Positions 33,843-41,806 of a stretch of DNA of 64,000 nt are shown one piece after another. The stretch comes from Paenisporosarcina sp049671445. Lineage in GTDB: Bacteria; Bacillota; Bacilli; Bacillales_A; Planococcaceae. Positions within the stretch are counted from its first letter, which is position 1. Each line of letters starts with the position of its first letter. The stretch is from contig NZ_JBATUX010000028.1 in NCBI RefSeq assembly GCF_049671445.1, positions 45,149 to 109,148 on the forward strand, read 5' to 3'. Under the pieces are notes generated by a model. That model made no database searches. It was not told the origin of the DNA and saw nothing but the letters and a program-made list of their open reading frames with translations. Made by a program: the position numbers and the translations under genes.

Positions 33843-34956
33843 CCTCAATTTCTTCTAGTAAAGTTTTTGATGGAAATAATTGCATTTTGTTACATTTACA
33901 AGATTTATGTTTTTTCCATGCATTTTCATATGTGTATTGTAAATTTAAAAAATCAATAAATACTCTTCTTCCAAGTGAAATAGGCTCCATTTTTAAAGCA
34001 AAAATTCTTAGTATTTCTGTCATAATAGAGCTAGCTATCATATTAATATTATTACCGGTAGCTGCATTTTTATTTTCGTATTCCATTATCTGTAAAAGCG
34101 ATTTCTTTATCTTCTCTTCTTTAATTAACTGATGATAAAAGCACTCTAAACATGGAGATTTCTTTGGTATAACAGTTTGAAAATGACCTTGTGTACAACC
34201 TAATCCCCCTGATATTAAAGGGATGCCTTTAATTTGACAATATTGATTGCACCATAATTGGATTTTAAGTAAAGGCTGATCCGCCGCACATATTAAAATA
34301 TCTAATCCATCTGGTAAAGAATCCACAAGATCCTGGGTTGAAGTAATTTCTACCACTTTTGTTTGAACATTAATATTAGGGTTTAACAAAAGGATATTTT
34401 TTTTAGCAACAAAGGCTTTTCGTAACCCTATATCTTGAGTTTTATATAGAAATTGTCTATTTAGATTTTTCTCTTCTACAAAATCTGGTTCTATAATAAA
34501 TATTTCCTTACATCCAAAACCAGCCAGTTGAGTTAAAACATTGCTTCCTAACCCCCCTAACCCAATTATCCCAACTTTTAAAGTGATTAATCGATTAAGT
34601 AAATCTTGACTATTGAATTTAAGATTAGAAAAATTTTCAAAAAAGTTTATATTACTTTTGTGTCTGTCATTATCATTACTTATAACGGAATGTTCTGTTA
34701 TCAATAGATTTTCATCTAATTCATTTATTACTTCTGATATGTATTCTTCAGTTATTTCTGGAAAGAATTCAAACATTTCTCTCTTAATATCAAATACATT
34801 ATTTTCTCCATTTAATAACGGTATAAGTTGCTTTAGAAAACCAGATTCATCGTCTATCTCAAAACTAAATCCAGGTTCATCACCAAATTGAATTGTATCT
34901 TCATGTATTAGTCTTACATATGTATCTTTTAACTTATATTTCAATAAATAGTCCAT
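33817..34956 (-). CDS. ThiF/E1-like adenylating enzyme with leader-binding-type N-domain
   Basis: 379 residues. Residues 1-90 form a small winged-helix-like domain (RLIHEDTIQFGDEPGFSF, DIKREMFEFF, INELDENLLI) as in MccB and other peptide-activating E1 proteins. The ATP site is GIIGLGGLGSNV (132-137), IIEPDFVEEKNLNRQF supplies acidic and Arg residues, and zinc is held by C269-x-x-C272 and C353-x-C355. Such enzymes activate a peptide carboxylate as acyl-AMP. Ribosome site GGTGGAG, 7 bases. It is the only obvious modifying enzyme in the operon and lies directly behind the precursors and an attenuator. Confidence 0.88.
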   Translation of the reverse strand: MDYLLKYKLKDTYVRLIHEDTIQFGDEPGFSFEIDDESGFLKQLIPLLNGENNVFDIKREMFEFFPEITEEYISEVINELDENLLITEHSVISNDNDRHKSNINFFENFSNLKFNSQDLLNRLITLKVGIIGLGGLGSNVLTQLAGFGCKEIFIIEPDFVEEKNLNRQFLYKTQDIGLRKAFVAKKNILLLNPNINVQTKVVEITSTQDLVDSLPDGLDILICAADQPLLKIQLWCNQYCQIKGIPLISGGLGCTQGHFQTVIPKKSPCLECFYHQLIKEEKIKKSLLQIMEYENKNAATGNNINMIASSIMTEILRIFALKMEPISLGRRVFIDFLNLQYTYENAWKKHKSCKCNKMQLFPSKTLLEEIEDEIFETKY

Positions 34957-34978
34957 TTAGGCACTCCACCTTTTTAAA

Positions 34979-35003
34979 GAGAGTAGTCAAATTGACTACT
35001 CTC
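34979..35003 (-). terminator. Perfect palindrome between precursors and ThiF: attenuator
   Basis: GAGAGTAGTCAA and TTGACTACTCTC form a 12-bp stem around one base. Only a short TTT follows in the direction of transcription, so it would be a leaky terminator or RNA-stabilising hairpin that keeps precursor mRNA in excess over the enzyme genes. Confidence 0.7.
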
Positions 35004-35010
35004 AAAATAC

Positions 35011-35061
35011 TTATGTACCTGTTTGATGTTGAGGTACATTTAAATTACTATGATTTAAATC
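35011..35061 (-). pseudogene. Decayed fourth core peptide, in frame behind precursor C
   Basis: Directly behind the TAA of precursor C the same frame continues for 16 codons and ends NVPQHQTGT plus stop, against SVPQLRPGT in the intact copies. Leader and ribosome site are gone. It is either a degenerate copy or a read-through extension. Confidence 0.5.
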
Positions 35062-35127
35062 TTATGTTCCTGGGCGAAGTTGGGGTACACTTATAATTGC
35101 AAGTTTACGAACAGTAATCTTTTTCAT
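35062..35127 (-). CDS. RiPP-type precursor peptide C (21 aa)
   Basis: ATG at 35127 with TTTAGGAGGTG 5-8 bases upstream. The peptide starts MKKITVRKLA, continues II (where A and B have TV), and ends SVPQLRPGT. The basic first ten residues serve as leader; the last nine are identical in all three copies although codons differ. Too short for any domain. Tandem multiplication next to a ThiF enzyme is typical of microcin C-like precursors, yet those end in Asn while this ends in Thr. Confidence 0.8.
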   Translation of the reverse strand: MKKITVRKLAIISVPQLRPGT

Positions 35128-35160
35128 AATTACACCTCCTAAAATTCAATAAATTTACTA

Positions 35161-35226
35161 TCATGTTCCTGGACGAAGTTGTGGCACACTTACAGTAGCA
35201 AGTTTACGAACAGTAATCTTTTTCAT
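35161..35226 (-). CDS. RiPP-type precursor peptide B (21 aa)
   Basis: ATG at 35226 with TTTAGGAGGTG upstream. The protein is identical to precursor A: MKKITVRKLA then TV then SVPQLRPGT. At least four codons differ from A at the third base only (Val, Pro, Arg, Pro), which shows selection on the amino-acid sequence. Confidence 0.82.
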   Translation of the reverse strand: MKKITVRKLATVSVPQLRPGT

Positions 35227-35258
35227 AATTACACCTCCTAAAGTTAACAAATTTACTA

Positions 35259-35324
35259 TCATGTTCCCGGGCGAAGTTGAGGTACACTTACAGTAGCAAG
35301 TTTACGAACAGTAATCTTTTTCAT
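35259..35324 (-). CDS. RiPP-type precursor peptide A (21 aa)
   Basis: ATG at 35324 behind AAAGGAGGTG, 14 bases after the stop of the first OppA-like gene. The protein starts MKKITVRKLA, continues TV, and ends SVPQLRPGT before TGA. A basic leader (two Lys, Arg, Lys) and a Pro/Arg/Gly-rich end are visible. The C-terminal Gly-Thr would be the carboxylate that the E1-like enzyme could activate. Confidence 0.82.
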   Translation of the reverse strand: MKKITVRKLATVSVPQLRPGT

Positions 35325-35338
35325 AATTATCACCTCCT

Positions 35339-36772
35339 TTAAAGTTTTAAAGTTGTAGAATTAAAGTTAATAATTCCAGTATGGGAAATATCAAAACAAT
35401 CTACATTTGTATTTACTAATTGTCTAAGTTTGTGTTCATATATTGGTAAGATTGGTACTTCGTCTTCTATTAGAAAATCCATTTTTTCGAAATAATTATT
35501 TCTTGCAATAAAGTTTTTTTCGCCCCCTGATTGATTAAATATAGTATCAAATGTACTATTATTCCATTTAGCAAAGTTTGATGAACTGGTAGAGGTTAAT
35601 ACTTCATAAAAACTGTGAGGATGAGCAAAATCAGCAACCCATCCAGCACGAGCAATATCAAAATCCCCTTTAGTGAGTGCCTCAATAAAATCTTCCCATG
35701 TTAAAACTTCTAATTTAATATTTAAATCTAACTGTTTCTTCCACAACCCAATTAACTCTTTAGATAGATTGATATATGCAGTTTCGTCATTACATATAAA
35801 TACTAATTCTCTTTCTTGTATATATTTCATTTCATCTTTTTTATGAAATACATCCTTCTTGCTCTTTTGCCAACTTCTGAGGGAAAGAGGAACAAGTCTA
35901 TCTGTTTGAACTTTATCTTTACTGTTTATTAAATTCTTGTTTTCATGTACAACAAAATTCATTTTCTTTCTTAAATCAAGAGGGAGATCCTTTTCATTCG
36001 AAGTATTATAAAACAAGTAATATGTGCTTAAAAAATCATAGTATTTCATATACTTATTCAACAATACAGAGGTATCATTATCGTCAATTGTTCCACCATC
36101 ATGAATATGTAATTTGTTACTTATAAATCTATCGTGTATTTCATCATAATTATTTGTAAAAGTAAAATTATACTTATTAAAACCATTTCTTTTTTTCTTA
36201 CTTTCAATAGCTATTTCCCGATTGGTCCATTTATCAATAAATGTATCTTTATTGGTAATAAAGGGGATATGAGAGTTAAAGTCCTCTCTGTTATAATGAA
36301 AAATTTCATTTTGTTCATTCATTTTTACAGGTGCAAAGTTTATATTTGATAATATTTCTCTAAAATAGGGTATAGGATTTTTCAAATCTATTTTGACTGT
36401 ATATTTGTCCCTTATTTGTAATCCGCTAATATCAGGGAGAATACCCTTCTTATAATTGGTTGACCCAACAATAGATAATAAATATGAAGAATGAAAAAGG
36501 TTATTTTTAATTATATAACTCCAAGTGTTTACTACATCTTGGATAGTCCCCTCACTACCATCACTCCATTGAAACGGAAAAATTTTTATTATCCACGACG
36601 TATAGTCTTCATTATGATAATCACTTTGGACTAAATCATACTTAATTATATTGTGTTCAAATTCATATAAGGATCTAAACAATACCCTAGAGATGTTAAC
36701 TTCATTTGTTCCAACACAATAAGTGGGAAGTAAATTTTTTATAGGCTGAGTAAAATTAATAAAAATTTCCAT
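35339..36772 (-). CDS. OppA-like (SBP family 5) protein without signal peptide, copy 1
   Basis: 477 residues and first gene of the operon. The family-5 pattern FQWSDGSEGTIQDVVNTWSY, GLQIRDKYTVKIDLKNPIPY and FDIARAGWVADFAHPHSFYE matches oligopeptide-binding proteins. It starts MEIFINFTQPIKNL with no signal or lipobox, so it is intracellular. It is a paralogue of 32427-33842: both keep the G-W-x-x-D-F segment but diverge elsewhere. No permease or ATPase accompanies it. A peptide chaperone, a delivery factor for the E1 enzyme or an immunity binder are possible roles. Confidence 0.8.
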   Translation of the reverse strand: MEIFINFTQPIKNLLPTYCVGTNEVNISRVLFRSLYEFEHNIIKYDLVQSDYHNEDYTSWIIKIFPFQWSDGSEGTIQDVVNTWSYIIKNNLFHSSYLLSIVGSTNYKKGILPDISGLQIRDKYTVKIDLKNPIPYFREILSNINFAPVKMNEQNEIFHYNREDFNSHIPFITNKDTFIDKWTNREIAIESKKKRNGFNKYNFTFTNNYDEIHDRFISNKLHIHDGGTIDDNDTSVLLNKYMKYYDFLSTYYLFYNTSNEKDLPLDLRKKMNFVVHENKNLINSKDKVQTDRLVPLSLRSWQKSKKDVFHKKDEMKYIQERELVFICNDETAYINLSKELIGLWKKQLDLNIKLEVLTWEDFIEALTKGDFDIARAGWVADFAHPHSFYEVLTSTSSSNFAKWNNSTFDTIFNQSGGEKNFIARNNYFEKMDFLIEDEVPILPIYEHKLRQLVNTNVDCFDISHTGIINFNSTTLKL

Positions 36773-37740
36773 AATTCACCTTCAGTAGTCATAATTGTTA
36801 ATTTAATGTTAACACTTTTTTCGACATGCAGTATTGGGAAAGTGAATCTTATTAACTACACTTTTTTCTTATATATATATATGTACTTGAACTATTCTAG
36901 GAAATTTTTATTCATATGTTACTATTTAATTAGGATTGACAACTAATTTATAATTAATTGGACTCACTAATGCGTTTAATAAAGATAACATTCGGTTTTA
37001 CAATGATTGTAGGGTCTGTAGGTTTAACAACACAATTACGAAATCATATACAAATGGCAATGAATAGTTATGATGTGATGAAACATCTTTGATTAAACAA
37101 CTAATAATTGTAAATATGTAAGTGTTGTTCACGTAATTTTTGTTTAACTTAGAAAACGTTAGTAATATATTTGACTGAAGCTAAAATACGAAACGAGTGC
37201 TTGAGTTGGTGTGAAATGTTATTAGCTAATAAGAGTTATTGTCATAAAATTTCGGTAACGGTTAGGTAGAATTACTAAAACTGAAGGTTTATATCGAAGA
37301 GTTGAATGAAGAAGTTCCGCACAGAAAGGCTCTTCTGCGTCGAATATTATTAAGCCTGTTATAAGCTTGGATATCTAGGTTTTGTTAGTGATGGACGGTA
37401 GCTAACTTAACTCTTTCAGCAAGCTAAGTAAATCTTCTTTGTCTTTTTTTAAGCATTTTTCATTTGGGAGTACACTACGTCCAATTTTCTGTATTGCACC
37501 AGCTTGAGACCCATGAAGTGCTTATATTTATCATGAATAAAAACTGTTGTATACTGTACCAATTATAAAAGTAATACAGACCACCTGAATACTTTTTTGT
37601 CTGCAATTTGTCCGCATAATTAATTTTCTGAGCTGATTTTAATTTTCTGAATCGATTTATCAATTCTTAAAACCCAGTAATTTCATACTTATTTAAACTT
37701 ATTTAACTCAGCTTAACTCGTTTGTTTCTGGAGAACTAAA
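36773..37740. other. Gene-less region from the operon promoter to attR
   Basis: Contains the upstream region of the RiPP-type operon (including the inverted repeat 36796-36814 and an AT-alternating run near 36870) and ~700 bp of unassigned, probably decayed sequence up to attR. A 40-codon plus-strand frame at 36970 lacks a ribosome site. Confidence 0.5.
36796..36814. promoter_or_regulatory. Candidate operator of the RiPP-type operon
   Basis: TGTTAA-N7-TTAACA inverted repeat, 24 bp upstream of the first gene's start. Position fits an operator or 5'-leader element. Binding by the XRE-TPR regulator is only a guess. Confidence 0.35.
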
Positions 37741-37783
37741 TTGACAGGGTGGAGGTCGCTGGTTCGAGCCCAGTCGGGATCAT
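37741..37783 (+). repeat. attR: 43-bp copy of the tRNA-Val 3' end
   Basis: Identical to 5220-5262. To its right comes TGGGTGCCAAACCC and a terminator, which is the original downstream flank of the tRNA gene. Confidence 0.95.
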
Positions 37784-37830
37784 TGGGTGCCAAACCCGCA
37801 GGAAACCTTTAGGAACAAGGGTTTCTCCAA

Positions 37831-37862
37831 AAAACACCATCTCTTCGGAGATGGTGTTTTTT
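37831..37862 (+). terminator. Original terminator downstream of tRNA-Val
   Basis: AAAACACCATCTC-TTCG-GAGATGGTGTTTT, a 13-bp stem with a UUCG tetraloop and T-run. It is now separated from the tRNA gene by the island. Confidence 0.92.
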
Positions 37863-38039
37863 CTATTTGCTGTTAAATAAATATAATGCAACATAAAGAA
37901 TGCACGATCCATGTAGCTCTTACGGTGTTAATTTGGACAAAAAAGAACTTCCGATGAAGTACATTAAAATATCAGGATCTAAAAAGTTTGATGATTCACA
38001 TTAATAATCTTTACTTACCATTTACTTAACTTATTTCCT

Positions 38040-38079
38040 TTGACAAATTGGAGGTCGTTGGTTCGAGCAAGACGGAATA
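38040..38079 (+). repeat. Decayed tRNA-Val 3'-end copy
   Basis: TTGACA--TTGGAGGTCGTTGGTTCGAGC-AGACGGAAT pattern matches the attR core with several substitutions and a small deletion. It looks like a remnant of an earlier insertion at the same site. Confidence 0.65.
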
Positions 38080-38096
38080 CTTCCCTGTTTGTTGTT

Positions 38097-38237
38097 TCAT
38101 TTCATGTTTTTCTTAAACTCCTCTAACCGCTTATATAGATTACTCAATTTTTTATCCGCCAAATCATTTTCCTTTTTTTCTTGTTTCTTTATTTTTTCTA
38201 ATGCTTTTAATCGTGGGTCCTTCTTTTTACCAAACAT
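38097..38237 (-). CDS. Small, highly charged protein (46 aa)
   Basis: ATG at 38237 with AAGGAGTG at good spacing. The product MFGKKKDPRLKALEKIKKQE continues KKENDLADKKLSNLYKRLEE and FKKNMK: one long charged helix, probable coiled coil, Lys-rich. No domain recognised. Confidence 0.6.
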   Translation of the reverse strand: MFGKKKDPRLKALEKIKKQEKKENDLADKKLSNLYKRLEEFKKNMK

Positions 38238-38605
38238 TTTCTTCACTCCTTCTGTTTTTATATTATTCGTTCAACTCCTATAATGAATATGGTAGTAGCA
38301 ACAGACTACTTAGATTATTTACAGATTGAATTAATTAATTTCACTCGAAACGTTTAATTAGGGACCTGTGTGTAAGTGAAGATACCCTGTTCCTCCTCTC
38401 ATCATGCAATTTTTCTAATGATAGGACCGGCTAGTCTTTAATTCGTGCAACACTTCTTTTTTTGAATATTAATATTCAATGGACTATTTTATGCAATAAT
38501 TTCTGAAAATAATCAAATATGACATTCGAGAAACATTGTTAAGTTAACCATGGGTGTTTTTTGCATAGGGAATAGTTATGTAACGGTTAGTTTAATTTAC
38601 TTTAT
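38238..38605. other. Gene-less stretch
   Basis: AT-rich with no supported frame. It probably includes the lost 5' part of the DUF6241-like gene that follows. Confidence 0.4.
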
Positions 38606-38812
38606 TTGTGGTTAGATGCTGGTTTATTTGAACACAAACAAACTTACATTTCAATCTTAGAACGATGGGCTGAAGGAGATTTTTCACAAGTAGCAAGAGA
38701 CCATAATGCTATTTGGTACAATCAAGGAGGCACTATTGGTGAAGCAACTGGAATTATGAGCCCTGAAGAAGAAATGGATTACATTAAAACAAATTTCGAT
38801 GTGAACGAATAA
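38606..38812 (+). pseudogene. C-terminal remnant of a DUF6241-like protein
   Basis: About 68 codons with no proper start read AGLFEHKQTYISILERWAEG, DFSQVARDHNAIWYNQGGTI and GEATGIMSPEEEMDYIKTNF. W-x-x-G-D-F-S-x-x-x-x-D-H-N and G-x-A-x-G-x-x-S-P-E-E-E recall the C-terminal domain of Bacillus DUF6241 lipoproteins. The signal-peptide half is missing, so it is a truncated gene. The terminator follows its stop at once. Confidence 0.6.
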
Positions 38813-38840
38813 AGGGAGTGGCAAGTTTGCCATTCCCTTT
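38812..38840 (+). terminator. Intrinsic terminator
   Basis: AAAGGGAGTGGCA pairs with TGCCATTCCCTTT (one G-T pair) and is followed by ATTTTG. Confidence 0.8.
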
Positions 38841-38925
38841 ATTTTGCACTTGATAAATACCTGCAAAAAGCGATCAAGTATATTTCTACTTTCATTTCTC
38901 ATACTAAAAAAAAGGAGTGATACCT

Positions 38926-39108
38926 ATGGCGAAACGGACTAAGAAAAATGACGCAGAACAAAAGAATAAACAAGGGTTCGACTCTAGTAAAACTGATTCA
39001 GAATTCTCTAAAGAATTTGGCAGTGCAAATGCTAATAGAGCAAAAAAAGAAAAGGCGAAAAAAGAAAAAGCATCCAAAAACCAAGGAGAATGGAAAGGCA
39101 TGCATTGA
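38926..39108 (+). CDS. Small Lys-rich protein, possibly a spore small acid-soluble-type protein (60 aa)
   Basis: ATG at 38926 preceded by AAAGGAGTG. The product is hydrophilic without hydrophobic core: AKRTKKNDAEQKNKQGFDSS, TDSEFSKEFGSANANRAKKE, EKASKNQGEWKGMH. E-F-x-x-E-F-G-S-x-x-N recalls gamma-type SASP repeats, but only one unit is present, so I offer that only as a possibility. Terminator-like hairpin at 39252-39289. Confidence 0.55.
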   Translation: MAKRTKKNDAEQKNKQGFDSSKTDSEFSKEFGSANANRAKKEKAKKEKASKNQGEWKGMH

Positions 39109-39251
39109 TTGTTTTATCAAGATTTGAAAGAATAAACTTTGCATCATCTTTTCCATTCTAAAAATCTGATTAATCTTCTGTTTAATTATATTCTCTTCTT
39201 GGTTGACGCTAAAAAAGAAATCACTTTTAAAGGCAGGTTCAGACTGTAGGC

Positions 39252-39289
39252 AAAAGAGTTTCGGAATGTCATTATTCCGAAACCCTTTT
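39252..39289. terminator. Intrinsic terminator
   Basis: AAAAGAGTTTCGGAAT pairs with ATTCCGAAACCCTTTT followed by GTTTTTT. Confidence 0.8.
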
Positions 39290-39377
39290 GTTTTTTAGAT
39301 TTTAAGCCATTATTATGAAAACGAGGCCTCACCCACATTTTTCGAGCTACCATGTCTAACTAATTAATGACTTTTAG

Positions 39378-41783
39378 TTAAAAGCCTGCAAGTGCTTTTG
39401 CGTATTCAAAAGGTGTCGATAGTATAAAGGGAAGAACTCTCTGTTCATCTTCTTCTCTAAAAGCTTTAATCTCTGCAGCATAATCTATCTGTACTTCAAG
39501 TAAATACAAATTTGCTGATTTATCCAATATGAAATCCACTGCTGCATCTCCAAGAAGGTATCCTTGTTTTTCCATTCTTTTTAAGACTTGTATGCATACA
39601 TTTGTAATTTCATTAATTTTCTTTTCTGTTTCCTCTTTACTAAGATTATAATATTTACTAATTGCTAATTCTCCTGGTTCGATTCTTGCCCTATATTTTG
39701 AGTTTGAGACAACACTGCCTGATTTTGCAATCTTCGTTTCAATTCCTGAAAGCTTCCATTTCATGGTGTAATCTTTTTGGATATAAATTCTAAAATCTAT
39801 TTTTTCACCTGTATTTGTAAAAGATTCTATCTCTTGTTGAATAATATACTTTCTGTTTAATAAATGCTTTTTAAGTGCCGTTTTTAATTCTTTGACTGAT
39901 TTTAAATGAAAACATTCACCATTATAATCGGTTAACAAGAAGCCATCATCCAGTTTTTTCGCTTGGATAATGCCATTACCACCTGCCATTGATACTGGCT
40001 TTAAATAAACAGAATCATACTTTTTAAATATAGATAACAGACTTTTCACTCCAGTGAACGCCTTTGTTATTGGAAGGTACTTTTTTAGCTTAGGTACGAT
40101 TTTCATTTTATCCCAAAAAGATAATTTATCGATGTTTCGATAAGGATAATTAAATATATTGTCTCCTAAACGCTTTTTCAACTGTTGATATCTTTTTTCT
40201 CGAAGAGGAATCCGGTTGAAAACAACAGAAGGATAAGGAAATGTACCTTGTTTAAACTCATTTGTAGCAGGATCATAATAGTATCCAGTTAGAGTGTTTT
40301 TCTCGCTATCGATCTCGTTAGGCCTGAACATAAAAATGAGACCTTTAATCTTGTCATAATCTTTTAAACGTAATAATTGTTGCTTTGAATCATCAATATA
40401 GCGAGTGTAAACAAGAAAACCAATAATAGGTCCAATTTGGATATGATTATCTTTCACTATATATTCATATGGTAAATCAATAATAGATAGATTATTTGAT
40501 AAATGTCTGGGAAGTTGAATTTCTCCATCACTTACTTTGTCATCAAGTAAAATATTAAGTGTCTTTGAAAAAGAACCATATTGAAGGATAATCGTGGATT
40601 GTTCGATTTTCATTAAAGCGAATGTAGTAGGGTTAAGTAAAATCTCATCTTTGAGATCTTTGTTAAAAACCATGTTGTAAAGAAAATTATTCCGCAAATA
40701 CTCGGCCGTTTTATTCATATTCATTAAACTAGACCCTTTAACTAAAAAGATGCTATTGTGCTCCATTGAGCTTTGTAATTCATGATGCAATTCATTACGA
40801 TCATTAAAGTGTTTCATCTTTTCTATCGGAAAACCATGATCAATAGCTCCTTTGTGTATATCAATCGATAAATCCCCGAAAGTGTAAATTACATCAACCT
40901 TTTTCTCAGCAGCGTACTTTCCTATCTCGTAATGACCTTCAGTTGTATAGTCACCTAATTCTAACATGCTTCCTAGAACTGCGATTTTCTTTTTATCTTT
41001 GCCTATTTTAATAAGTACATCAATTGCGGCCTTAACGGACTGAGGATTAGCATTTACAGTATCATCAATAAGAATTGATTCATCTTTTAAATTGTAAACA
41101 TTTAATCTCTTAATAGGCACTTGATAATTTTTTAATCCCTCTCGAATTATCTGTAATGGAAAACCTAATTTGTCAGCAAGTGAAATAGCAAATAGCGCGT
41201 TATATACATTATGTTCCCCAAATGTAGGGATAAAGAATTCTTCATTATGTCCATTCATTGTGACATGAAATCTCATACCATTTCTAAGATACACGATATT
41301 GGATGCTTTATAATTAGCATTTGAATTTATTCCTATTGTTATGAGTTTTCCTTTAAAAGTTGATGTATCCAATTGCTTTGAGTTTTTATCATCTTTATTT
41401 AAAAGCAATATACCATCGGATTTCATACGTTTAATCAATACTGATTTGTATTGAGCTGTAGTCTCAATACTATTTCCTAAATTACCGTAGTGAGCTGTGC
41501 CTATATTAGTAATAACAGATATATTAGGCTGAAAATGATTGCAGTGTTGTTCCCCTGCACCTTGTTTTCCCATTCCTAATTCTAAAAGGATGGCTTCATG
41601 TTTAGTAGGATCAAATTGGGCCATCATTTGTTGGGTGCTAGTAGGTAAATTCTTGTTCCCAACTGTTTTTAATACATTCCATCGAGTTTCTAAAACAGAT
41701 GCAATGAACTCACGTGTTGATGTCTTTCCATTACTGCCTGTTATTGCGATTGTTGGAATTTCTTCATTAGTGAAATACAACAA
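39378..41783 (-). CDS. Mur-ligase / YheC-YheD ATP-grasp fusion protein
   Basis: 801 residues. The first ~370 are Mur-ligase central and C-terminal domains: P-loop IAITGSNGKTSTREFI right at the start, LLELGMGKQGAG, NIGTAHYGNLGN and AVLGSMLELGDY as in MurF. From about 400 the protein is YheC/YheD-like: LIFMFRPNEID, the ATP-grasp segment VYLKPVSMAGGNGII and LEVQIDYAAEI. The MurF N-terminal substrate domain is absent. TTG start behind AAAGGAG. YheC/D proteins associate with spore coats; the fusion suggests an ATP-driven peptide ligase acting on a spore or wall substrate. Product unknown. Confidence 0.8.
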   Translation of the reverse strand: MLYFTNEEIPTIAITGSNGKTSTREFIASVLETRWNVLKTVGNKNLPTSTQQMMAQFDPTKHEAILLELGMGKQGAGEQHCNHFQPNISVITNIGTAHYGNLGNSIETTAQYKSVLIKRMKSDGILLLNKDDKNSKQLDTSTFKGKLITIGINSNANYKASNIVYLRNGMRFHVTMNGHNEEFFIPTFGEHNVYNALFAISLADKLGFPLQIIREGLKNYQVPIKRLNVYNLKDESILIDDTVNANPQSVKAAIDVLIKIGKDKKKIAVLGSMLELGDYTTEGHYEIGKYAAEKKVDVIYTFGDLSIDIHKGAIDHGFPIEKMKHFNDRNELHHELQSSMEHNSIFLVKGSSLMNMNKTAEYLRNNFLYNMVFNKDLKDEILLNPTTFALMKIEQSTIILQYGSFSKTLNILLDDKVSDGEIQLPRHLSNNLSIIDLPYEYIVKDNHIQIGPIIGFLVYTRYIDDSKQQLLRLKDYDKIKGLIFMFRPNEIDSEKNTLTGYYYDPATNEFKQGTFPYPSVVFNRIPLREKRYQQLKKRLGDNIFNYPYRNIDKLSFWDKMKIVPKLKKYLPITKAFTGVKSLLSIFKKYDSVYLKPVSMAGGNGIIQAKKLDDGFLLTDYNGECFHLKSVKELKTALKKHLLNRKYIIQQEIESFTNTGEKIDFRIYIQKDYTMKWKLSGIETKIAKSGSVVSNSKYRARIEPGELAISKYYNLSKEETEKKINEITNVCIQVLKRMEKQGYLLGDAAVDFILDKSANLYLLEVQIDYAAEIKAFREEDEQRVLPFILSTPFEYAKALAGF

Positions 41784-41806
41784 AATTCTCTCCTTTACTT
41801 TGATTA

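Larger units (their letters stand above)
35062..35340 (-). repeat. Tandem array of three precursor units, period 98-99 bp
   Basis: Starts at 35324, 35226 and 35127. Each unit consists of an AGGAGGTG ribosome site, a 66-nt gene and a short AT-rich spacer. Units match closely at DNA level but differ mostly at third codon positions. Confidence 0.85.
26225..36772 (-). other. Candidate quorum-regulated RiPP (modified peptide) operon
   Basis: Order in transcription: OppA-like protein; three 21-aa precursors; attenuator; ThiF/E1 enzyme; OppA-like protein; M50 protease with PqqD-like N-terminus; MFS exporter; CHAT protease; XRE-TPR regulator; pro-peptide. Genes overlap or lie within 50 bp throughout. 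Precursor, activating enzyme, protease, exporter and regulator are the parts of a peptide natural-product system, while YcaO, LanM/LanB and radical-SAM enzymes are absent. Confidence 0.75.
5220..37783. mobile_element. 32.5-kb genomic island integrated in tRNA-Val(GAC)
   Basis: Bounded by exact 43-bp repeats (attL 5220-5262, attR 37741-37783) with a tyrosine integrase next to attL, an excisionase-type gene and a DNA-binding regulator behind it. Cargo: RIT-like recombinase trio, phage and conjugative relics, M23 peptidase pair, toxSAS/Panacea toxin-antitoxin, PIN gene, IS21 relic, persulfide-dioxygenase-like gene and a RiPP-type operon. No replication, relaxase or full conjugation set is visible, so it is probably a mobilisable or now static integrative element. 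Confidence 0.9.

Noticed and set aside
26225..36772. Lasso peptide, lanthipeptide, sactipeptide or YcaO/TOMM cluster
   Set aside because: No asparagine-synthetase-like, LanB/C/M, radical-SAM or YcaO gene is present; the precursors have no Cys.
36970..37092. 40-codon plus-strand frame with a signal-like start (MRLIKITFGFTMIVGSVG), pheromone-like
   Set aside because: No ribosome site and no partner regulator beside it; kept only as a note.
37475..37663. 62-codon minus-strand frame near attR
   Set aside because: No ribosome site, composition like random AT-rich DNA.
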